64,000 nt of DNA from Bradyrhizobium roseum (GTDB taxonomy: Bacteria > Pseudomonadota > Alphaproteobacteria > Rhizobiales > Xanthobacteraceae): contig NZ_CP129212.1 in assembly GCF_030413175.1 (NCBI RefSeq), forward strand, positions 4,216,001 through 4,280,000. The letters run 5' to 3'. Position numbers and translations under genes: made by a program. Positions 15,459-23,305 of the stretch are shown piece after piece. Position 1 is the stretch's first letter. Each line of letters opens with the position of its first letter. The notes below the pieces were generated by a model. The model worked only from the letters and a program-made list of their open reading frames with translations. It was not told the origin of the DNA and did not search any database.

Positions 15459-16784
15459 ATGGTCCGACTGAACAAGATCGTTCGCGCTCTCACCTTCGAG
15501 GGCGCAAAGGCAAAGCGCTTCACGCCGGAAATGGCGCTGAAGCGCGCGCTGATGAACTGCCTCCTGTGGGAGAACCAGTTCTACGAGGACGGCGTCGCGA
15601 TCGCCGAGCGCATCAAGGCGCTGGTGCCGCAGGTCGATCCCGCGCGTGTCGCCGCACTCGCCATCGAGGCCCGCGAGGTGATGAAGCTGCGGCATGCGCC
15701 GCTGCTGCTGGTGCGCGAGATGGCGCGGCACGAAAAGCATCGCCTGCTGGTGGCCGATACGCTGGCCCGCGTGATCCAGCGTCCGGACGAGATGACGGAG
15801 CTGCTTGCGATCTACTGGGCGGATGCGCTCGGCCCGATGCAGCAGCGCAAGCGTCAGCCCGTCTCTGCGCAGGTCAAGAAGGGCCTTGCGCGCGCGGTGA
15901 CGAAGTTCGACGCCTATCAGCTCGCGAAGTACGACCGTGACGGCGCGGTGCGGATCAGGGACGTGCTGTTCCTGACCCACGCCAAGCCAAAGGATGCGGA
16001 CCAGGCCAAGGTGTGGAAGCACCTCGTCGACGGCGAACTGGCTTCTCCCGACACCTGGGAGGTTTCGCTCTCGTCCGGCAAGGACAAGCGCGCGACCTTC
16101 GAGCGGCTGATCGCCGAGAAGCGGCTGGGCGGGCTGGCGCTGCTGCGCAACCTGCGCCTGATGCAGAAGGCAGAGGTGCCGCGCCGTACCATCGCCGAGG
16201 CCATCGAGGCGATGCGGACGGACCGCATCCTTCCCTACCGCTTCATCACGGCGGCGCGCTATGCGCCGGATTTCGAGTCCGAACTCGAATCCGGGATGCT
16301 GAAGTCGATCAAGGGTTACGCGCGGCTCCCCGGCCGCACGCGGCTCCTGATCGACGTGTCGGGGTCGATGTTCTACCCGCTGTCGGCACAGTCGGAAATG
16401 ACTCGCGCCGAAGCGGCTTGTGGTCTGGCGATCCTCGCCCGCGAGGTTTGCGACGAGGTGGAGATCTTCACGTTCAGCAATGAAGTCGTGAAGGTGCCGC
16501 CGCGCCGCGGTTTCGCGCTGCGCGACAAGATCGTCGGCTCACAGCCGCATGGCGGGACCTATCTCGGCAAGGCGATCGGCGAGATCGACCGCAAGGGCGA
16601 TCGGTTGATCGTCTTCACCGACGAGCAGAGCCACGACGCGGTGCCCGACCCCAAGGGCCGCGGCACCATGGTGAACGTGGCGTCGTACCAGCATGGTGTC
16701 GGCTACGATGCGTGGACACGTGTGCACGGCTTCTCGGAAGCCGTGATCGCGTGGATCGCGGCTTCGGAAGAGACGGTGCATTGA
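15459..16784 (+). CDS. rsr: TROVE/vWA-domain Ro60 homolog (Rsr-type RNA-binding protein)
   Basis: Cytoplasmic RNA-binding ring protein of 441 residues. The TROVE HEAT-repeat domain covers about residues 15-285 (LLWENQFYEDG at 35-45), followed by a vWA domain with a complete MIDAS: DVSGSM (299-304), HGGT (364-367) and FTDE (387-390). Ro60 proteins bind Y RNAs on their outer surface and misfolded or structured RNA ends in the central cavity; in bacteria they work with PNPase in RNA decay and stress survival. The ATG follows AAGAGGAGG by 5 nt. The four Y-RNA-like units immediately upstream are its likely partners. No rtcB/rtcA repair genes are adjacent in this window. Confidence 0.93.
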   Translation: MVRLNKIVRALTFEGAKAKRFTPEMALKRALMNCLLWENQFYEDGVAIAERIKALVPQVDPARVAALAIEAREVMKLRHAPLLLVREMARHEKHRLLVADTLARVIQRPDEMTELLAIYWADALGPMQQRKRQPVSAQVKKGLARAVTKFDAYQLAKYDRDGAVRIRDVLFLTHAKPKDADQAKVWKHLVDGELASPDTWEVSLSSGKDKRATFERLIAEKRLGGLALLRNLRLMQKAEVPRRTIAEAIEAMRTDRILPYRFITAARYAPDFESELESGMLKSIKGYARLPGRTRLLIDVSGSMFYPLSAQSEMTRAEAACGLAILAREVCDEVEIFTFSNEVVKVPPRRGFALRDKIVGSQPHGGTYLGKAIGEIDRKGDRLIVFTDEQSHDAVPDPKGRGTMVNVASYQHGVGYDAWTRVHGFSEAVIAWIAASEETVH

Positions 16785-16807
16785 CCGGCATCGATCGCAA
16801 CAACTAG

Positions 16808-16833
16808 CCCGGGCGCGCCAACACGCGCCCGGG
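16808..16833 (+). terminator. Strong hairpin after the Ro60 gene
   Basis: CCCGGGCGCG pairs perfectly over 10 bp with CGCGCCCGGG around CCAACA, 24 bp after the stop. There is no T-tract, so it may be a 3'-end stabiliser or a Rho-assisted terminator rather than an intrinsic one. The next gene is convergent. Confidence 0.6.
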
Positions 16834-16883
16834 TGTCGTGCCTGCGGCAATTGACGCCAGAGCAGAGCAGAACAAGAGTGCCT

Positions 16884-17810
16884 TCAGGCCTGGCCATCCG
16901 TCGCATCGCCGCGCGGCTTGCGACGGAAAAAATTGAACACACCGGCACCCAGGACCCCGAGGCCGATAAGGATGACCTTGGCGAATTTGAGCACAAAGGC
17001 GGTCACAACCGCAAACAAGCCGAGCTTCTTGGCCGCAACGCCACCGACCAGCGCCATCAGGCCATATTCCGCGATGCGATCGGTGGATGCGCTAAAATCC
17101 TCGTAGCGCTTGCCGGCATTGTAGGCGAGATCGCCGAGCAGCCCATGGGCCACCGTCTTGTCGCCGGCAATGCGTTCCGAATTCGACAGCAGATTGAGGC
17201 TGAAATAGCCCTCCCGCCCCAACGCGTAGGTGTTGTAGTTGATGCTCTTGGCAGCGCTGGCCGGCTCGTCCTTGTCCTTGGCGAGCAGCGACCAGACCAG
17301 GCGATGGGTCGCGGCATCGTAATTCGGCGGCTGAACCCACCCGATCACCTGCATCTCGGGAAATCCACGGGCGACGCGGTCCTTGTTGGATTCAAGGACC
17401 CCCTCCTTCAGACTCGTCAGGAGGTCGTCCGCATTCCAGTTCTTGGCATCATCATCCTTGATGTAGCCCTCCTTGATATATCGGATCACCACGATCCATC
17501 CGTCGTTCGGCCCCGTGCCGACGACAAGGCCGACGAAGCTCGCGTCGTTGACGAGGTTGCCAAGCGCCCGCAGCACGCGGGCGCCTTCGGCTTTCGGCAC
17601 GAAGAAATGACCGGCCGGGATCTTCAGCATGGCCTGATCGATCAGGGAAACATCCGTCGGCCCCGGTGAGCCTGCCGTGCTTGCCGCCTGCCAGGCCGCC
17701 GACAGTTCGGCCTTTCGGGCGGCTTCGCTCGGCGGAGAGGCCTCCGCAAATGCCGGCAGCGATCCAAGCACGACAAGCAACGCCACGACGGCGGAAATCA
17801 CTTTTTGCAC
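16884..17810 (-). CDS. DUF2167 domain membrane protein
   Basis: Exported, membrane-anchored protein of 308 residues. A GTG start with AGGAGAG 6 nt upstream gives a signal peptide (VISAVVALLVVLGSLPAFA); the frame is open far upstream but lacks protein character there. The middle contains DUF2167 landmarks: GHFFVPKAEGARVLRALGN, WIVVIRYIKEGYIKDDDAK and SINYNTYALGREGYFSLN. Hydrophobic segments near residues 255-290 precede a basic tail FFRRKPRG. The function is unknown. Confidence 0.87.
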   Translation of the reverse strand: MQKVISAVVALLVVLGSLPAFAEASPPSEAARKAELSAAWQAASTAGSPGPTDVSLIDQAMLKIPAGHFFVPKAEGARVLRALGNLVNDASFVGLVVGTGPNDGWIVVIRYIKEGYIKDDDAKNWNADDLLTSLKEGVLESNKDRVARGFPEMQVIGWVQPPNYDAATHRLVWSLLAKDKDEPASAAKSINYNTYALGREGYFSLNLLSNSERIAGDKTVAHGLLGDLAYNAGKRYEDFSASTDRIAEYGLMALVGGVAAKKLGLFAVVTAFVLKFAKVILIGLGVLGAGVFNFFRRKPRGDATDGQA

Positions 17811-18036
17811 CGAACTCTCCTGAAATGTTACTTTTGACGGGATCGGACGACACCAACAACTGCAAATAGCAATACTGGACAACGTATCGCCCGGCCACCC
17901 CTGAAAGGTGGTCGTAACCAGATGAAGCTTCGCGTAATCTCTATGAAAGGCAAATTTGCGGAGGCGCAGACTGCCGCGCCATCGCATAGCGCCGCTCATC
18001 TCGGCAGGATGTTGTCGAAAGTCCGGCGCGGCCTTG

Positions 18037-18291
18037 TCAGGACTGGCGAGTACGGCCTCGCCGGCCAGGGATCAAATTCAGCCAGGGCGGCAGATGAAAG
18101 GCACTCATCAGCAAGTACATTGGGACCATTCCCCCGACGGGCGACGCCGCAGCAGAACACAGGCTTTCCAACGGACCGCTGCCTGTAACCGCTGCAATCA
18201 GCGCCATGACCGCGAAGGTCGGCGCAGCTGCGAGCGACAGCCATTTTATGATGCCGCGGACAACCGCGGCACCCTCGCCGTCATACCTCAC
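18037..18291 (-). CDS. Small two-helix membrane protein
   Basis: About 84 residues from a GTG start. Two hydrophobic stretches, WLSLAAAPTFAVMALIAAV and GMVPMYLLMSAFHLPPW, are followed by a basic tail GRRGRTRQS. It lies 32 bp after the DUF899 gene on the same strand, at the end of the ArsR-SRPBCC-DUF899 cluster. Composition and placement suggest a real gene, but the start is uncertain because no ATG or clear ribosome binding site precedes it. Function unknown. Confidence 0.55.
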   Translation of the reverse strand: MRYDGEGAAVVRGIIKWLSLAAAPTFAVMALIAAVTGSGPLESLCSAAASPVGGMVPMYLLMSAFHLPPWLNLIPGRRGRTRQS

Positions 18292-18323
18292 AGCGCCGGT
18301 CGCGTTGCTGTGACCGGACCAGT

Positions 18324-19070
18324 TCACGGCTTCGCGCTCTCGGACTGCTTCCGGAACGCAGCCTCGCCGGCGTCCGACACCTCGACCCAACGTTTGTCAG
18401 GAGCGGCGCCTTCGACGTAGCTGTCGTGCCAATTCCACCACTTGTAGGTCGGGGTTTGCGGGTAGCCCTCGGGCGAGTCCTCCCACACCTCCTGGCGGCC
18501 GAGCGGCGTGATGTCGAGATAATTCCAGGTGCTGCCCATTTGCTCATCGCCACGGCTCTTGACGAAGTAGGTGCGGTAAATCTTGCTGCTATCGCGGATG
18601 AAAACATTGGTGCCATGCCATTCGCCGACATCGAAATCGGCGTCGAAACTGTCGGTCACGGTGACCCACGGAATGTCCCACTCCATCCGCGCCTTCAGCC
18701 TCGAAATGTCAGCCTGCGGCGCGCGCGAGGCGAACACCAGCGTGGTGTCTCGCGCGTTCAAATGCGACAGATGCGCGACCTGATCGGCCACCATCGAGCA
18801 GCCACGGCAGGCTTGGTCGGGCCAGCCATGTACGCCGGGCTCGAAAAATGCGCGGTAGACGATGAGCTGGCGACGTCCGTCGAACAGATCGGCGAGGCTG
18901 GCCTTGCCGGTCGGCGTGTCGAACGTATAGCTCTTCTCGACCGGCAGCCACGGCATGCGCCGGCGCTCGGCGGCCAGCGCGTCGCGGGCGCGGGTCAGCT
19001 CTTTTTCCTTCACGAGCAGTTTTTGGCGCGCGGCTTCCCATTCCTGCGCTGAAACGGCATTGATCTGCAT
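18324..19070 (-). CDS. DUF899 thioredoxin-like family protein
   Basis: Cytoplasmic protein of 248 residues starting MQINAVSAQEWEAARQKLL with AGGAG 9 nt upstream; a longer frame is unsupported. Motifs RRRMPWLPVEKSYTF and DQACRGCSMVADQVAHL, with the CxxC-like pair CRGC, define the family. Members are predicted to be thiol-dependent dithiol reductase-like proteins. It is the third gene of an ArsR-led operon with an SRPBCC protein, a recurrent cluster in rhizobia. Confidence 0.88.
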   Translation of the reverse strand: MQINAVSAQEWEAARQKLLVKEKELTRARDALAAERRRMPWLPVEKSYTFDTPTGKASLADLFDGRRQLIVYRAFFEPGVHGWPDQACRGCSMVADQVAHLSHLNARDTTLVFASRAPQADISRLKARMEWDIPWVTVTDSFDADFDVGEWHGTNVFIRDSSKIYRTYFVKSRGDEQMGSTWNYLDITPLGRQEVWEDSPEGYPQTPTYKWWNWHDSYVEGAAPDKRWVEVSDAGEAAFRKQSESAKP

Positions 19071-19116
19071 GACGATACTCCTGCTTGTCTGAGATGCGTT
19101 GTTGCGGTTTGGTCGT

Positions 19117-19650
19117 TCAGACCGGCAGCCGGCTGCCGTATTCCTGATGCAGGCGGGCCCAGCCCTCCCAGAACGGCGCCGGCTCCGCGGCGCTGGTCCG
19201 AGCCACCAGAACATCGAGATGCATGTGCCAGCCGGCGCTGACCTTGAGCAGCGTCGCGCGATCGGGCAGCCGGCGATGGGTCACGGTGAGCAGCACGCCG
19301 GATCCCTTCGGCTCCAGTTCGAACGTCACGTCGCCGCTGTTATTCCAGGTGATCGAGAGCTTGCGCAGCGGATCGAGCTCGGTGATCCGGCTCTGCATCC
19401 TTTGCTCCTCGGGAAACCCCTCCGGCCGTGGGCTCGGCGGATCGTTGAGCTCCCCGTTGCGCCAGACCAGCTCGACCGGCGCGCCGACCTTCATCTCCAT
19501 CGCGCCCGCGGCCAGCCACTTGCTGCGCAGGTCGCTGTCGGTGAGGTAGGCCCAGATGCGTTCGATCGGACCGGGCAGCAGCCGCCGTATCCTGACGGTG
19601 GTCGGCTCAATCAGCTCGCCATAGGCATCGGGCTCTATCATTGAATTCAT
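19117..19650 (-). CDS. SRPBCC (AHSA1-like) family protein
   Basis: Protein of 177 residues with the START/Bet-v-1-like helix-grip fold. The N-terminal IRRLLPGPIERIWAYLTDSDLRSKWL is the standard AHSA1 opening; LLTVTHRRLPDRA and the C-terminal WHMHLDVLVART close the fold. It starts 3 bp after the ArsR gene and is presumably co-regulated by it. The ligand is unknown. Confidence 0.88.
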   Translation of the reverse strand: MNSMIEPDAYGELIEPTTVRIRRLLPGPIERIWAYLTDSDLRSKWLAAGAMEMKVGAPVELVWRNGELNDPPSPRPEGFPEEQRMQSRITELDPLRKLSITWNNSGDVTFELEPKGSGVLLTVTHRRLPDRATLLKVSAGWHMHLDVLVARTSAAEPAPFWEGWARLHQEYGSRLPV

Positions 19651-19653
19651 CGT

Positions 19654-20001
19654 CTACTCCTTCTCTGCCTTCGCCTTGTCTTCTTCAAGCAGCAGTGCTT
19701 CCAGCACATCGAGCTTTGCATTCCAGAAGCGCTCGTAACGGTGCAGCCACGCATTCGCTTCGGCGAGCCGCGCCGCATCGAGGCGGCACAGATGGCTGCG
19801 GCCGCGGATCGTGCGCTTCACCAGGCCGGCGCTCTCCAGCACCCGCACATGTTTCGACGCGCCGGCAAAACTCATGCGGAACGGCGTCGCCAGTTCCCCG
19901 ATCGTGAGTTCGCGTGCCGCCAGATGTCCAAGCATCGCGCGGCGCGTTGGGTCCGAAAGCGCGTGAAAAACCGCGTCGAGATGCGATGAATGTTCAACCA
20001 T
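19654..20001 (-). CDS. ArsR-family transcriptional regulator
   Basis: DNA-binding protein of 115 residues starting MVEHSSHLDAVFHALSDPTRR. The winged helix is LTIGELATPFRMSFAGASKHVRVLESAGLV, with a wing RTIRGRSHLCRLD. There is no metal-binding ELCVCDL motif, so it belongs to the metal-independent group that usually accompanies SRPBCC genes. The ATG overlaps an operator-like palindrome and lies at the predicted transcription start, so the mRNA may be leaderless. Confidence 0.9.
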   Translation of the reverse strand: MVEHSSHLDAVFHALSDPTRRAMLGHLAARELTIGELATPFRMSFAGASKHVRVLESAGLVKRTIRGRSHLCRLDAARLAEANAWLHRYERFWNAKLDVLEALLLEEDKAKAEKE

Positions 20002-20048
20002 GTGGTTTAGTATAAGTGCGCAGCCCAAATAGTCAACCGATTGGTTTA
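19994..20048 (-). promoter_or_regulatory. Autoregulated promoter with two ArsR operators
   Basis: Two near-identical palindromes TCAACC-N4-GGTTTA lie at 19994-20009 and 20033-20048. The second overlaps a -35 box (TTGACT, 20036-20031) and the first overlaps the -10 box (TATACT, 20014-20009) and the start codon; the spacer is 16 bp. Binding of the ArsR protein at both would block RNA polymerase. Sites and promoter are seen; regulation is inferred. Confidence 0.72.
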
Positions 20049-20135
20049 ACGTTTTCGTGAGGTCGTTTGGCCCCTGCCCTGGCATGCCAACAACGCGCGA
20101 GGGAGATGTCGGTCAGGCGTGCCGCCGGCGTGATG

Positions 20136-20834
20136 TCAGTCCGCTTTCTTGAGCACTGTCACGTGAAGGCGGCGGCGGATTTCCATGCCCTGCCGCTGGT
20201 AGAGCGCAATCGCCGAGTGATTGCTGGTGAAGACGTGCAGGAAAGGAATCTCGTCGCGCGCTACGATCTGGCGGGCGACGGCGCCGAGGAGCATCTGCCC
20301 GTAACCGCGGCCGCGATGGGACGGGTGCACGCAGACCGCCGTCATTTCGGTATATTGCGCGGGCTTCATCCGCTCGCCGGCCATCGCGACGAGCTGGCCG
20401 TCGACGCGGATGCCGAGGAAGGTACCGAGTTCATGGGTACGCGGGCTGAACGGCCCCGGCCTGGTCAGCGCGGTCAGTTCAAGCATCGCGGGAACGTCGC
20501 CGACGCCAAGCGTGACGATATCGACGCCATTCGTGGGCGTCTCCACCGGCGTCCCGATCATCTGCTCGCCGGTGTCGGCCAGCACGACCTTGAATTCCGC
20601 CGGCGCCTTCACCGCTTCCGGCGTGAACAGCACGGCGATATCCTTGGGCGACATCAGCGCTGCGAGCGCTGCGAAATTTTCTGCCGACAGGTCCGGCATG
20701 TCGGCAAACGGCGTCATTTCGGTTGGATAGCGCCGCACGCGGGCGTCGCCTTCGGCCAGCGCCCGTTGGGTGGTCGTCAGTGCGGTCCAGATCGGATGAT
20801 CGAGGGGATGGTCGGAGCTGTCATGCACGGACAT
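20136..20834 (-). CDS. GNAT-family N-acetyltransferase
   Basis: Protein of 232 residues starting MSVHDSSDHPLDHPIW. The acetyl-CoA-binding motif A is TAVCVHPSHRGRGYGQMLL near residue 165, followed by FLHVFTSNHSAIALYQRQG, in the FR47-like branch. The first half is a less conserved GNAT-like domain. The open frame runs on upstream through the antisense of the MFS gene and is not part of the protein. Substrate unknown. Confidence 0.88.
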   Translation of the reverse strand: MSVHDSSDHPLDHPIWTALTTTQRALAEGDARVRRYPTEMTPFADMPDLSAENFAALAALMSPKDIAVLFTPEAVKAPAEFKVVLADTGEQMIGTPVETPTNGVDIVTLGVGDVPAMLELTALTRPGPFSPRTHELGTFLGIRVDGQLVAMAGERMKPAQYTEMTAVCVHPSHRGRGYGQMLLGAVARQIVARDEIPFLHVFTSNHSAIALYQRQGMEIRRRLHVTVLKKAD

Positions 20835-20938
20835 TGTCTCTGAAATTATCCCTGGAGCCAGTCGAACCGACGCCTCGCATCGATATGTATATCGCATCCG
20901 ATCAAATCGGGAAGGCTTGACTTCGGAATACCCGCAAC

Positions 20939-22153
20939 TCACGCCGACGCGGGCGCGGTTGTTCGCGCCACCGGCACCGGCTTGAACGTCATGATGATCA
21001 GGAACGCGCCGAGCCCCATGATCCACGATCCGATGTATAGCCAGGCGTAGCTGGCAAACGTGTCGTAGATCAAACCGCCGGCGAGCGGCCCCGTCGCCAT
21101 GCCGAGGCTGCCGGCCATCGCCGTGCCGCCGATCACTGTGCCCATCATCCGCAGCGGAAAATTCTCGCGCACCAGCACGGCGTAGAGCGGCATGGTGCCG
21201 GCATAGATGAACCCGAACAGCGCCGCGACCGCGTAGAACGCCGCAAGCTCGCGCACGAAGACATAACCGAGCGCGCCAAAGGCCTGCGCCAGCAGGCCGA
21301 GCACGAGGATTCGCTTGGCACCAAAACGATCGCCGAGCAGGCCGAAGGCGATGCGGCCGCCCATCCCGGCGAGGCCTTCGATGCTGTAGATGGTGACGGC
21401 CGCGATCATCGGGATGCCGCAACTGATGGCGTAGCTCACGGTATGGATGATCGGTCCCGAATGCGTGGCGCAGCAGAAGAAATTGGTCGCGAGCAGGATG
21501 ATGAATTGCGGCGAGCGCAGCGCCTGCGCCAGCGTCATGTCCGGTTCCCCCGCGGCGTTTGTCGACGTGGACGCGCTGCTTGCGAGCGCGGGCGCACGGC
21601 GCACCAAGAGCGACAGCGGGATCATGATCGCGGCGACAACGAGCGCGATGATCTGCATCGAGGTCCGCCAGTCATGATTGGACACCAGCCAGGCCGCGAG
21701 CGGCGACATCGTCATCGGCGCCATGCCCATGCCAGCCGAAACCAGTGACACCGCAAGGCTGCGGTGGGTATCGAACCAGCCGGTGACGCATGCCATCATC
21801 GGTGGCAGGATCGCAGCCGTCGCGCTGCCGACCAACAGCCCGAACACGAATTGAAACGCGACCAGCGATGTCGCCAGACTTGCCAGCCCGAGGCTCGCCG
21901 CCAGCACGATCGATCCGGTCAGCAGCACCGGCACCGGCCCGAACCGGTCCGACAGGGTGCCCCAGATCATGCTGGTGAACGCCATCGCAAGAAAGCCGAT
22001 GGTCATGGCGCTGGAGATCCCCGTCACCGACCAGCCGGTATCCCGCGCGATCGGTTGCAAAAACACCGGCAGCGAAAACATGCCGCCAATCGCGACGCAA
22101 CCAAGCAGGCCCCCGGCCGCGACGATGACCCAACGGTAGCGAGAATCTGTCAT
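20939..22153 (-). CDS. MFS transporter, OFA/monocarboxylate-like
   Basis: Inner-membrane carrier of 404 residues with twelve hydrophobic segments, starting MTDSRYRWVIVAAGGLLGC with GGAG upstream. The motif-A-like loop is GTLSDRFGPVPVLL after helix 2, with a second copy GLLGDRFGAKRILVLG after helix 8. The pattern resembles oxalate/formate antiporter-like and monocarboxylate carriers. The gene stands alone between a GNAT gene and a divergent deformylase-like gene. Confidence 0.87.
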   Translation of the reverse strand: MTDSRYRWVIVAAGGLLGCVAIGGMFSLPVFLQPIARDTGWSVTGISSAMTIGFLAMAFTSMIWGTLSDRFGPVPVLLTGSIVLAASLGLASLATSLVAFQFVFGLLVGSATAAILPPMMACVTGWFDTHRSLAVSLVSAGMGMAPMTMSPLAAWLVSNHDWRTSMQIIALVVAAIMIPLSLLVRRAPALASSASTSTNAAGEPDMTLAQALRSPQFIILLATNFFCCATHSGPIIHTVSYAISCGIPMIAAVTIYSIEGLAGMGGRIAFGLLGDRFGAKRILVLGLLAQAFGALGYVFVRELAAFYAVAALFGFIYAGTMPLYAVLVRENFPLRMMGTVIGGTAMAGSLGMATGPLAGGLIYDTFASYAWLYIGSWIMGLGAFLIIMTFKPVPVARTTAPASA

Positions 22154-22341
22154 TTGCAGTCTCCAACGGATTCCTTTGGGTGGAAGACGAACGAGATCGG
22201 CGGGAGCCGACATTCTCGCAGACGAGCGCGACAATTTTTGTAGGCGGTCGGATTGCCACCTTCCCCTTCTGAACGGAATGGATTGCTTCCGCTTCCAGGC
22301 ACGATTACCTCATGCAACAGAAAGGAAGAGCATCATCGACC

Positions 22342-22839
22342 ATGACCATCCGCCCTATTCTCCGCTATCCCGATCCCCGGCTGGCGCTGCCGGCGCAAGC
22401 CGTGACCGCGTTTGACGACGCGTTGCGGGAGCTGGCGAGTGACCTCCTCGAGACCATGCGCGCCGCGCCCGGCATCGGAATCACCGCGCCGCATATCGGC
22501 GTTTTGCAGCGGGTCGTGGTGCTCGAACTCGACGCGACCGAGGGTGCGCGCACCTATGTCAATCCGGAGATCGTCTGGTCATCGCCGGAGACGATCTTGC
22601 ACCGGGAAGGCAGCGTCTCGATGCCGGGTGTCAACGACGAGGTGAGCCGCCATGCGCGGGTGCATGTTCGCTATCACGACATCGACGGCAACACACATAC
22701 CGAGGAATCGGAAGGACTGCGCGCGGTCTGCCACCAGCACGAGATCGATCAACTCGACGGGATATTCTGGATCAGGCGGCTGTCCCGCCTCAAGCGCGAG
22801 CGGCTGATCAAGCGGTTCGACAAGATGTCGCGGAACTGA
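22342..22839 (+). CDS. Peptide-deformylase-like protein lacking two metal ligands
   Basis: Protein of 165 residues with the overall deformylase pattern (ILRYPDPRL; GIGITAPHIG in place of GxGxAAxQ; C-terminal HEID motif). The key metal ligands are changed: EGCLS is EGSVS (Cys to Ser) and HEIDH is HEIDQ (second His to Gln). Deformylases bind iron or zinc through Cys, His and His, so this one probably lacks the usual activity or uses another site. The start MTIRPILRY is preferred over an ATG ten codons earlier because GGAAGAG precedes it. It is not next to fmt, as a housekeeping def usually is. Confidence 0.85.
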   Translation: MTIRPILRYPDPRLALPAQAVTAFDDALRELASDLLETMRAAPGIGITAPHIGVLQRVVVLELDATEGARTYVNPEIVWSSPETILHREGSVSMPGVNDEVSRHARVHVRYHDIDGNTHTEESEGLRAVCHQHEIDQLDGIFWIRRLSRLKRERLIKRFDKMSRN

Positions 22840-22975
22840 TCTGCCTCTTCAAGGCATTGATCGCCCTCGTTAAGATTACGTTTTAACCAATAATTAACGA
22901 TGGCTTTGCGGGCACGAAACGCAGGGCCTAGCGTTTTGACAATGTCGTTCCGTAACCTGCCAATGGGTGCGTACC

Positions 22976-23305
22976 ATGACCTGTAAATCAACGTTGATCG
23001 CCTCCTTCGGCGCTGTCGCGCTTGTTCTTGCCGCCGGTGCGGCGTCTGCCGATCCGGGCGCCGGACGCGGCGCAGGGCTGGCTCCGGCGCGTCCCGCCTT
23101 CCCGGCCTTTCCCCGGCATCACCACCGCGGCGGCGGTTTCTTCCCCGGCACCGGCGGCGTCGTTTACGGCGCGACGAGCGAGGTGCGCGAACCGGTGGTC
23201 GAGGCGCCGCCGGTCACGCGATCGGACGAGCTGCGTTACACCTGCGTGCTGGACATTCCCTGGGACTACGTCCATCGCTGCCCGCAGTTCACGACGCCGC
23301 GCTGA
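22976..23305 (+). CDS. Small exported protein, function unknown
   Basis: 109 residues starting MTCKSTLIASFGAVALVLAAG, a clear signal peptide ending near ASA. The mature part is rich in Gly, Pro and His (FPRHHHRGGGFFPG) and ends with CVLDIPWDYVHRCPQF, whose two cysteines may form a disulfide. No known domain is recognised. The 3' end overlaps the convergent amidase gene by 17 bp. Confidence 0.68.
   Translation: MTCKSTLIASFGAVALVLAAGAASADPGAGRGAGLAPARPAFPAFPRHHHRGGGFFPGTGGVVYGATSEVREPVVEAPPVTRSDELRYTCVLDIPWDYVHRCPQFTTPR

Noticed and set aside
20136..21422. A 428-residue minus-strand protein
   Set aside because: The first half is antisense or out-of-frame sequence over the MFS gene; the GNAT protein starts at 20834.
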